Below are positions 54,773 to 64,000 of a stretch of 64,000 bases of DNA, in pieces (the stretch's first letter is position 1; each line of letters starts with the position of its first letter). This DNA is from Ephemerocybe angulata (taxonomy: Eukaryota; Basidiomycota; Agaricomycetes; Agaricales; Psathyrellaceae), in contig JAACJK010000057.1 in NCBI GenBank assembly GCA_013368325.1, positions 372,001-436,000 of the forward strand. The letters are read 5' to 3'. The notes below the pieces were generated by a model, which worked only from the letters and a program-made list of their open reading frames with translations, was not told the origin of the DNA and searched no databases. The position numbers and the translations under genes are program-made.

Positions 54773-55796
54773 ATGTCCGGGAAGAAAATCGCCATCTTCC
54801 CCGCGTCCGGGAAGCTGGGTGGGAGCACATACAACCACCTGCTTAAACTCGTCGATCCCAAGGATGTAATACTCATTTCCCGCAATCCCGACAAGAACGA
54901 GCCGAAGTTGAAGGAAGCGGGAGTGATTACTCGGGCCGCAGACTACGACAAGGCGGAGACACTGGAGCACGCATTCGATGGAGCATCGGAGCTTATGCTG
55001 ATTTCGTACGCAAGCATCGAGCACGAGCATCGATACAATGTTAGTGATACCAATTGATTTTGCTTTGATTACAACAACCCGTGCTTACAGTGTCTGAAAA
55101 TAGGCCCACAAAGCCGCAATCGACGCCGCTCGCCGCAGCGGCGTAACCCATGTCACATACAGCTCGCTGGCATTCGGAGGTGATTGTAAACCATTTTCCC
55201 ATGCCTTCGTTTTGCAAGCCCACCTCGACACGGAACGGTATCTGGCAATGCTCGCATCCGAAGATAAATCGTTTACCTACACCGCGATCCGTGAGGGCCT
55301 CTATTCCGAGTCCTATCCGTTGTACACAGCTTTCTTCGACATTGCCAATCCTGTCGAGGAGATTAAGATCCCTCATGACGGATCAGGGCCTGGTATTGCT
55401 TGGGCCAAGATCGACGAATTGGGTGAAGCGACTGCGAAACTCGTGGCCCAGCATGCCAAGGCGCCTGGTGAATACGAACTTCTGAACAAGACTGTGCTTT
55501 TGTCCGGCCCACGTGTCTGGACTCTGGCTGAGTCCGTGCAAGCCATTGCGAAGGAACTCGGAAAACCCGTCGTTATTCGGAAGGTCAGCGTGGACGAGTA
55601 CGTGAATCAGCCGTCGGTGCAGAGCGCGATGACATATGGATCGGGAAACATGGCGAAGGAGTGGGCGACTGTGTTTGAGGCCATTCAGGCTGGTGAGACT
55701 GCGGTTGTATCACCGCTGCTGGCTAATGTGCTGGGAAGGGAGCCAGAACCGTTCGATGTGACCGTTAGGGGGTTGATTGCGGGATTGAAGAAATGA
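54773..55796 (+). CDS. NmrA-like NAD(P)-binding protein
   Basis: Two exons (54773-55039, 55104-55796) join in phase 0 to 319 residues. The N-terminus KKIAIFPASGKLGGSTYNHL is an atypical-SDR nucleotide-binding loop. ELMLISYASIEHEHRYN, AARRSGVTHVTYSSLAFGGD and TAIREGLYSESYPLY follow, in the order of NmrA/QOR2-type proteins. The usual catalytic Tyr-x3-Lys of classical SDRs is not evident. Family members sense NAD(P) redox state or reduce quinones, and many fungi carry several paralogues. It stands alone between the two copies of the 426-bp direct repeat, with a TATA-like element 108 bp upstream. Substrate or partner unknown. Confidence 0.88.
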
Positions 55797-57192
55797 GGGG
55801 ATTGTCTATATGACCTGCTGTATAGCTGCTATAAGCTTCACCAACGCTCGTCAGGGCACCTAAAAACTGACAAAGATTAAATCTCGATATACTTATACGT
55901 GTACTTGTATGTGGCTGCGACCTTGCTATATGACCAACTTGCTGTTATTCTGCGGAATGAGGCTCTAAAGTGATTATGTTTCGATGACAGAAGGCGTATC
56001 AGATGAAAAGCAAACAACACACCTGCCAGTAAGCGTGCGGCCCTTGCGTTGTGCACGTCATGGAGGCCGACTGAGGACTTGTGGATGCCCATTCTTTTGC
56101 TTTTCAATGCAGTAGGAGGTCGAGCATCATGGTCGGTGTATTGAGTCGAAGGCAGCAATTACTTTAGCTGATGGTTGAGGACGTTTCGAAGTGGTTGCGA
56201 CGGTGTGGGAGTAAGGCCAGGCGTCGTGCGCCGCGGCGCCTATCAGCCCAATTGCAAGCCTTACTCCAGGCAGGGGCCACAGCGCTTTTCTGAGGCTTAT
56301 ATTCCCTTTAAGATGGAGTTCGAAGGTCCTTTTTGAACGTCAGCGAGTCTTCGCGGGTGCTCCTGTGGTCGTTGGGGAACATTCAGGGATGGGGCCGGGT
56401 GCAGTAGCGAGGAGGGTTATGCATATTAGGAAAGCATCCTGCCGTGAGCCGCTGAACGAGGCACACTTAAATCCGTGGAAGATTCTGGATGTGGCTCCAG
56501 AACCCCAGTACGCAGGACCCGGGGGAGCAAAGGCCAGCTGGAGGTTGGGCTAGGTTGGGCGCTAACTTGTAATGCGATAAATGCCGATTGAGTTCCTTCC
56601 GCTTCGGGCAAGAGCTTGCACGGCTTTTGGAAAGCCCCTGCGCATGCGATGATCATGAAATATTGCCCAGATGATGATGTCATTAAGGTTGCCGGGCGCC
56701 GCGCGGGCGTTAGATGGTGGCATTGGGCGCTTAGCGAAATGTAGTGCGATCGTCGGTCGCAGGTTCATCGCAGAGCTAGGAGGCCAATATCATTGTCGGA
56801 GTCTACTCTACTTGAAATGCTTCGTCACTCAGTAGTTATTTTTAGCCATGAAATCGACGCTGCAGTGATCCAAGAGGGCAGCCCTCGGGGCAGCCCCATC
56901 GATTTTGAGTACTTCGAATTTGGTCCAGTGACTCTGGAAGTGTGCTGGGAGGACTCGACTCTGTGGTTAGGCTTTTCACTCGTCTCCATCTACCAACTGC
57001 ACACCGCGTAACAGTACATGTGGACCAACGCCCACCGACGTACCCACCGCATAATGGCAAAGCAAGCTCATGAAATAAATCAACAGCACAGAAATTACTG
57101 GGACGAGGTGCATGTTTTAACGTTATTATCGCGTGTAAGGGACATATCAGCATCGCTGGGTAAAGGGATAGGTAACATGGGTATCAAAAAAA
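55797..57192. other. Intergenic, 1.4 kb without recognised gene
   Basis: No open frame with family signature on either strand. The right end, from 57022, is the 3' flank of the Tea4-like gene and part of the direct repeat. Confidence 0.5.
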
Positions 57193-57447
57193 TTATAACA
57201 AAACAGATGGAGCGCCGTTCAGCGGTGATACAGAAATAAATAAGAGAGTGACGAGAGCGCGATAGGCTATAACATGACAGACACTAAATGAATCAGAATA
57301 GGAGAGAAAACCGAAAGAGAAAGTCGTGAAGCCCAGGATGAAGTCAGTAGACTCTGGGCTGGCAAGGAACGTGGGATTTTGCTGTCTAGAAAGCACCAAC
57401 GGAAGGGCGAATATACCCGTCAAGAATCTGACGAGGCGGTCAGCTCC
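57022..57447. repeat. 426-bp direct repeat, copy at Tea4-like gene 3' end
   Basis: Covers about 170 bp of 3' flank and the last ~85 codons of the Tea4-like gene. The displaced copy is at 54127-54552. Confidence 0.9.
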
Positions 57448-60400
57448 GTGCACAAGCGGCTCGTAAAAGTAACACACCTTATCCATATCTTCTAATTGCT
57501 TGAATCCAGCCGCGTAGATGTCCCGAGCCAGCGGGTGAAGCGACTCCAAGTCGATAGGCGTCCCAAAGAGCAACTCGTCCGCAGGATCAATCGGCCGCGA
57601 AGGCTTCTGAGGTTGCAAAGCCTTGTACTCGATGATAGCCATCATATGCGAGATACCGAAGTCGTCCTTCGGAAGCACCACAGGCTTCTTCTGCTGTGGC
57701 CGAGGACTTTCTGCGATCCTCGAAAGTATACCGTCGGTCGCACCCCGCGCGTTGAACGTCTCTGCTGAAGTGACGGACCCGACTGACGGCTGCCTGCGCG
57801 AAGCACCGTTCACCTGCGGTTGCATCTGCCTACTTGCAGGCGCACCACCATTGTTTCCACTAGGGAACCTCGAGTTCAAGGCCGCTGAACCAGGAGTTCC
57901 GTCCCTCGACCTCTCCTCTCCATCATCGGAGTACTCTGACTCCGACACCGATCGTCGTGTACTCTGTATGCTCCCCACCCTTCCCAACATCGCACCCTGC
58001 TGCTGCTGCTGCTCCTTGCCACTCTTGATCTTATTGAGCACCCTGTCCAATTGATCACCGAGATTGCCCCCTTTACTTCTCGCCAGGACCCCCTCCAAGA
58101 GATCACCGCCACCTCTCTGTGAGCTAGCCCCAGCAGAAGCAGCATTCGCATTGTTCAGAAGGCTGTCCCGCCATTCTTCCTCCACAATGTGACTGATATC
58201 GTAGGTCTCGCCATCGGGTTCAACATACGAGTATCGCATCCGGTCATTGGCGTCATACCGCGAACTGCGAAGGACAGCGTTTCCAGGAAGCAATACGTCC
58301 ATGCCCCGCACCGAGTTCGTCTGGGCAGAGAGGATGGCGCGTTGGTTCGCACGCGTCGCAGCCCGCTGGGCAGCAATAATTTCTCGACTTGAGGCTTGCC
58401 TGAGGGTCATCGGCTCAGACGCGGTCGGACTGCTTGGGTCAGACGTTCGAGACTCCCGGTGGAGATTTGCTAGTGCAAGCTCGTCGAGGGGGGCTGATGT
58501 TCGGTGTCTTGACGTTGGGCTGCGGTAGGAGATGGCTCGACGGAGAATGAAGATGGGGTCCTCAGGGTGAACGTCTTCTGCACTTCCCAGAAGATGCACT
58601 GCATCAAGCGAGCGGCGTTTAGATCCAGGAGCTTGTCTCTCGGGCGTGCGGAATGTAGGAGGGCGGGTGAAAGCATCGATAACCTTGCTAGACGGTGACA
58701 GTTCGCGCTCTAAAATAGGGGATCAATACTCAAAGCCAAAGGGACAGATTGAATGCCGTACCTCGTCCATCTCCAGCGTCGATGACCAGACCGTATCGAA
58801 CACGACTATGACTTGCCCTCTTGCTGTATTTGTCTTCCACTTCGTCCCCTCCATCTACGACTCCGTCAGAAATACCGAACCTTTCCAAACCTAGCTCGAT
58901 AACCTCCGCAACCGTAATGTTCTTCGGGAAGATGAAGACTTTGCGTCGCAGCTGAGTGGAAACCGATGGTGACAGAAGGGAGGCGTTACTGTCCCTTAGC
59001 GAGTCCTTGAACACGATGGCTTCAGTGGTTGGGTGGAAAACCATGTCATCCGGCAAGTCATCGGGGTAGATGACTAGCTGCAGCGGGAATCTGAAAGACG
59101 GCGACGTAAACCTCTCTGGCGTAACGTTCGCATTGCCGACCGAGACAGTGAGGTAGTTCCCCCTGCCACCCCCGGACATCCCAGCAACGTTTTCTACAGA
59201 GTCTCCTCCATGCGACGAGTCAGCAATCAAGGTCTCATCACCCTCGTGGCCAATCGAACTGTCGTCCCCATCCTCCGACCTCCTATTCAGATAGAACTTG
59301 ACAGCTGAGTCGTCGGTGAAGTCATTCATGGGCAACTTCGAAATGGCAGGGTGCATCGAGAGATTGGACACAACAGAGCTTATGCTCCCCACACTACTCC
59401 GTTTCACCTTCGGCAGCTCCATCGTCTCTGTCACCAGGGTCTCGAAGACGACCAATGGGTGCTCCTCGTGTCTCAGGACAGCTGACGCCCCTCCTTCCAC
59501 CTGCTTGATCGTAAGGTAGTAGTCGTTCGCGTCTTCACCCGCAGGAAGGCGGAATCGCTGGATCGCTTGTCGTACGAGGTCCCCTGAGCTCGTGGACGCG
59601 TTGAGCAACACAGTCTTGAACGTGGCGTCCGTCTGCAAGTTCTTGCCAGCAAAGACGCGAACAACGCTCAGCTCTGGTACTCCGGGTCCGTCCATCCCCA
59701 TGCCAGATGCTGTGAGGATCAGCGAACCTGGACGGGGTCTTGACTGCGAAGGCGGTCCAAGAGCGGAGCTAGTGGAGGAACTGAGCGGCATGACAGCTGA
59801 GGCAGACTGTAAACCGTACGAGATTTCGGGGGGAGACGAAGGAGAACGGTTGAGGTACTGTTGGTACAACGCTTGTTGCTGTTGGTCGCGCTGGCGAACG
59901 GTATTGGCAAGGGGGGATACATGGGTCCCTGTGGTGTTGCGATCAGGTGTACTGGGAAGGGACAGGTTCGGTGGAGAGGCGGGTGTAGGTTGGACTTGCT
60001 GTTGCTGTTGAAGGGCAGTCACGCTAACAGGTGATAAAGCACCATCAACAGAGCTACCCATGCTCGGGCGTACTCCTGAATCCTCTGAGGTTCGCCCAAT
60101 ATATTCAGAGCTCTCCGTAGAGTTGATTGACGCGGACCCGTCTATCTTCTTCTTCTTCTCCTTCGGTCTGAACAGGTTACTAATGAATCCACCGGACTTT
60201 TTCTTCTTGTCCTTGGAGTCATCATCGCTCTCCCCAGAAGGTGCCTTTCGAAGTTTGCCAGTCGCTTTGCTTGCGGAACCAGGGGATGAGGAAACTGGTG
60301 CACCCATCTTGGACCCCCTAGCTTTCTTCTTGGCCGCTTCATCAGCCTCCTCGTCCATACGTCGCTTGACACTGTCGTCGCTCTGCTGCTTCCCGATGAT

Positions 60401-61598
60401 GGCACTTGGAAGGTAAGGTTGTCCAGCGGGGCGGTCGTCAAGTTCTCGGGCGATTGTAGGCGTTACCGTTAGCTTGCGAGTTTCGGTCTCTTCGAGAGGG
60501 TCGATTCGGCGAGTCCCATTGGCGTCAAGATCGCCAGGCCTTGCTTGAGCAGGTTGGAGTTGATTTGGGTGCTGCTGAGTTTGCTGTTGCTCGAGAAGCT
60601 GCCTTTGCTCTTGCTCGCGTTGTTGTTGCTCCAATTGTTGCTGTTGCTGGGCACGCAATGCGGCGTGCTGCTGCTGCTCGCGCATGGAGCCCGGTTGAAG
60701 AGCATCAGGTATCCGTGACATGGCTACTTGCTGTCGCTGCTCGACGGCTTCGTCTGCCCACTGCATAGGATCATCCGGCTCCATATTTGGCTGACCATGC
60801 TCCTCCTCCTCTCGCCTTCGTTGCATCTGCTCGTTGGCAAGCTCCTCGTCCTCGTCCTCGTATCCCTCGTCGTCCCACTCGACATCCTCCTCGTCGCTCA
60901 TTTCGTCCTCGCGCCATACTGCCGGGAGGTACCGATGGACGGAAAGTGTGGGGGTGAACTGCACGCCCTTGGCCTTGCGTCGCTTGCCAGCATTCGGTGA
61001 TGGGGATGTTCCCGCACGGGAACTGAGGTTATTGCGCAGGCGATCTTGAGAAGCATTGAGTCCATCCTGGAGTTCTGCTTGAGTTGCCGAGGCGAGCTAA
61101 ACGGTGTGTTCGGTCAGCCATATAAATTTAGAATTTGGGAACAACCCATACATCCACATTCCGATGCTTGTTTAACCGTGCCAGCCGCTCAAACGGAGTC
61201 TCGATGTTCTCCGCAGGGATATAGCCGACCTCCTGGGTCTTGAGGACACGAACGAGCCACCAGTAGCTGTTGCTGTCGTCCATGAGGAATAGACTATCGC
61301 CCTTGACAACATTTGCCTGTCCATCCACCGTGGCTGCGAAGCTATGGAAGGCATAGACTAGATCAAAGTCGATGGATTCGTTGGGTATGGATAGCGAGGA
61401 TGAAGCGTCATCGTCTTCGTCCAGGTAGTCTTCTTGCTCATCGCCTTCCGAGTCATCCTCGAGCACAGAGTGCTCCTCGTCGTCGGTGCCATAGTGGTTC
61501 GCTGCGTCCGCATGCGCATGGATTTGGTTGTGCTCGTCGCCGAGAATTTGATCCCGCAGGTCGAAGGTATCTTGCCTGTTGGCCGCTGGTCGAGACAT
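57193..61598 (-). CDS. SH3 and Ras-association polarity protein, Tea4/Bud14-like
   Basis: Three exons (61598-61152, 61096-58762, 58709-57193) join exactly to 1,432 residues. An acidic N-terminus precedes an SH3 domain at about 78-140: VYAFHSFAATVDGQ, DDSNSYWWLVRVLKTQEVGY, IPAENIETPFERLARLNKHR, the highly conserved Tea4/Bud14 form. KGVQF at 192-196 fits an RVxF site for protein phosphatase 1, as in those partners of Dis2/Glc7. Glu- and Gln-rich tracts (about 220-300) and Lys/Ser-rich tracts follow. A ubiquitin-like Ras-association-type region lies near 860-925 (RRKVFIFPKNITVAEVIELG, LERFGI). In yeasts such proteins mark growth tips and dock PP1. The last ~85 residues lie in a duplicated segment, so the native C-terminus is less certain. 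Divergent from RNA14, with 240 bp between starts. Confidence 0.87.
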
Positions 61599-61838
61599 CG
61601 GAGTGGATATTAGAGCATGGAATTATGCAGCCTGTGCACGTCGTCGCCGTCGCCGTCGCCGTTGTCGTTGGAACTGGGTCGAACGACGTCGCCTAACAGA
61701 GGCCGTTGGCTTCCATCCATAACAAGAGCAATTGTCGGTCACGTGAAACATTGAAACTCAGTCATCGGCCCAACCTGCGTCTGTGGCTTGGAGGTGGCTT
61801 GTTCTCTCCCGAAATTCCGATTTATTTGTGTTTAAACC

Positions 61839-64000
61839 ATGGACGAACCTGCACAGAATGAAGATATCGCGCTCGACGGTGACCAGACCCAGCCCACTGC
61901 AGAAATCATAGCTGCCATGAACCAGAACGGGAGCACCAACACCATCAAGACTGAACCAGACACGGATGGTCCGACGAGTGAATTCGATGCCCTGTTTGCG
62001 AGGTTGTCTGAGAACCCCCAGGATCCGGAGGGATGGCGGCGCCTCATTGACCTTGCAACCGGCAGCGGTGAGATTCCCAAAATCCAGCAGGCCTTCGACG
62101 AGCTCTTGAAGCACTACCCGAACACGGTGAGCGAAGCGTCCGAGTGGAGCCCGGTCCAGAGCGTTAATTCTGTCTAGTCCTCTGCCCAAATTGCCTACAT
62201 CAGCCACTTTCTCAACGACGAATCGACATTTGCGGAGGCCGAGCAGCTGTTCATCAAGTTTCTGAGGAGCTCGCCCAACGTCGACCTCTGGAAATTTTAC
62301 CTCACCTACGTTCGGTGAGTAATGATCTGCAGCGCCCTCAGGCGCTCGAGCTGACAGCGGGACTTCAGTCGTCGAAACACCGGCCCCTCAGCATCAACGC
62401 GTGAAATCGTCCGCAAGTCATACGAGTTTGCTCTGAACCACGTTGGACAAGACAAGGATTCGGGCGAGATATGGAACGACTACATTCAATTCCTCAAGGC
62501 TGGAGACGCGTCGTCAACATGGGAAGAGCAACAGAAAATGGACACTTTGCGCAAGGCTTATCATCGAGCCGTTCAGATTCCACTCGACAACCTCGAGAAG
62601 TTATGGTCCGAGCTCGAGACTTTCGAAACCAACCTCAACAAAATCACCGCAAAGAAGTTTATGTCTGATCTCTCGCCGGCGCACACTCAAGCGCGCGCTG
62701 TTCTGAGGCAACTCACGACCCATCTGAACCCCTTGTACCCTCCGCAACAGGGCAATGACTTGTATCTGCCCACGCAACCAGCATTTGACAACGCTGACCG
62801 TATTCTCACTGGGAAATGGAAAGCTTATCTGAAGTGGGAAGAGAGCAATCCTCTGGAAATCGAAGAGAAGGACAAGGCGACGCTCGTGACCCGGCTGCAG
62901 GGCGTCTATCGCAAGGCTGTGATTCGCATGAGATTCCACTCCGAGATTTGGTACATGGCGTATGCCTGGACAAGCAGCGTTGGAAAGCAAGACGAAGCGA
63001 TCGCCATTCTCAAAGCTGGTTTCGAAGCGAACCCCTCTAGGTATGCTTTGGCTGACGGCCACTCCGCTTCCAGACCCTTCGGCACGTGCTAATCCTTGCC
63101 CCAGCTACCTACTTGCATTCGCCTACGCTGAGGCCATGGAGCTTAAGAAGGAGTATCCGGAGGTTCACAGCACTTTCAACAAGATCATCGCCGTTCGAGC
63201 TAAGCATCTCGAAGAGCTGGCCAAAACCAACCCTCCAGAAGAGAACGGCGCGAAAGAAGAGCCCGCATCGCAATCTACGAATTCTTCGTTTGGCTCCCAG
63301 GCAGCCGAAGAGAAGCCCACCAAGCTCTCTGAGTATCAGGAATGGAGGAGGGACTACGGTATCGCATACATCATGTACATGCGCTTTGCGAGGCGCTGCG
63401 AGGGCCTTCCCGCCTTGAGAAAGATCTTTTTGAGGGCGCGGAAGGATAAGCTGGTACCTTGGGAGGTATATGAAGCTACCGGTGTGTTTCTTTCCCCTGA
63501 CCATCGTCTGTGTTTGACTGGAGCTCACAAATCATACCCAGCCCTCATGGAGTACCACGGCTTTGGCGACAAGCAAGTTGCGACTCGTATCTTCGAAAGA
63601 GGTCTGGATACCTTCCCAGCGGAAACCGACTTCGTCTGTCGCTACCTCGGCTTCCTGATCAGCGTGAACGATGGAAACAGTACGTCATCGTCTTGCCGTG
63701 TAGGTACCAAGAAACTGATAGCTTGGCCAGATGCCCGCGCCCTCTTTGAGCGAGTTATCCAGACATTCCCTTCTGAGAAAGCACGGCCGTTATGGGAACG
63801 TTGGGCAAGATACGAGAACCAGCACGGAGACCTCGAGGCGATTCTCAAACTCGAGAAGCGGATAGCGGAAGCATATCCTAAGGGTATGCCACCTTTTTGT
63901 ACCCCGTCCGAATGTATTATGCTCACTGCTTGCACTATCAGAACCGCCCATGAAGCGCTTCGCCCAACGGCATATGCACCTGAACATCGACGCGATCGCG
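61839..64000 (+). CDS. RNA14: mRNA 3'-end processing protein RNA14/CstF77 (partial)
   Basis: The scaffold of cleavage factor IA/CstF, which directs pre-mRNA cleavage and polyadenylation in the nucleus. It starts at ATG 61839; visible exons include 61839-62126, 62178-62314 and one from 62369. The window ends inside the coding region. HAT-repeat helices are clear: NPQDPEGWRRLIDLATGSGE, AEAEQLFIKFLRSSPNVDLW, EIWNDYIQFLKAG, RMRFHSEIWYMAYAW, EYQEWRRDYGIAYIMYMRFA, RCEGLPALRKIFLRARKD and ARALFERVIQTFPSEKARPL. The acidic N-terminal tail precedes the repeats as usual. The missing part should hold the C-terminal Rna15/Hrp1-binding region. Most introns are about 50-60 nt. Confidence 0.95.

Noticed and set aside
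55877..56158. Possible small protein gene on the minus strand
   Set aside because: No domain, no splice or promoter support, and biased composition near its end.

Overview
The window is nuclear DNA of a filamentous basidiomycete, very probably an Agaricomycete (mushroom or wood-decay fungus). Genes are dense and split by many 45-70 bp GT-AG introns. The families present are basidiomycete-typical: a CYP63-type P450, FunK1 kinases, LRR-type F-box proteins, a GMC oxidoreductase relic and an Asi-type RING ligase. All coding exons were joined by hand from splice sites and reading frame. Where I give a protein length, the frame closed across every junction.

Left part (1-14.8 kb). This part is built on a large imperfect inverted duplication. 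One arm runs rightward (1 to about 4213) and the other leftward (about 13410 to 9541), around a 5.3 kb loop. Each arm carries a CYP63-like P450 followed by the KEOPS gene CGI121. The right-arm copies are intact. In the left arm the P450 has a one-base frameshift and CGI121 is cut off and joined to another repeat; this arm also holds relics of a further P450. The loop holds a GMC oxidoreductase relic, an F-box gene and the proteasome ubiquitin receptor RPN10. From 13.4 to 14.8 kb I see no gene.

Middle (14.8-27.7 kb). In order: an F-box-like LRR gene whose start I cannot find, a membrane RING ligase of the Asi1/Asi3 type, a 1,542-residue PPR protein and a coilin-like nuclear-body protein.

FunK1 region (27.7-38.5 kb). 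Two complete FunK1 kinase genes (31106-33517 minus; 36102-38505 plus), one 5'-truncated copy (29024-30585) and one copy that lost its kinase core (28040-28790) surround an unrelated coiled-coil gene. A piece of the coilin 5' end was copied along with the FunK1 fragments.

Right part (38.9-64 kb). A PLC-like phosphodiesterase, a SAMHD1-like HD-domain dNTPase, a large ankyrin protein with an N-terminal nucleotidyltransferase-like segment, a second P450 with 3-nt and 11-nt micro-exons, an NmrA-like NAD(P)-binding protein, a Tea4/Bud14-like SH3 polarity protein, and RNA14 running off the right edge. A 426-bp direct repeat carries a second copy of the 3' end of the Tea4-like gene to the far side of the NmrA gene.

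Most genes here are independent housekeeping units (RPN10, CGI121, RNA14, coilin, SAMHD1-like, PPR). I see no biosynthetic cluster. The most unusual aspect is the local duplication and rearrangement: P450/CGI121, FunK1/coilin, and the Tea4 3' end. I found no tRNA, rRNA, CRISPR array or recognisable intact transposon.
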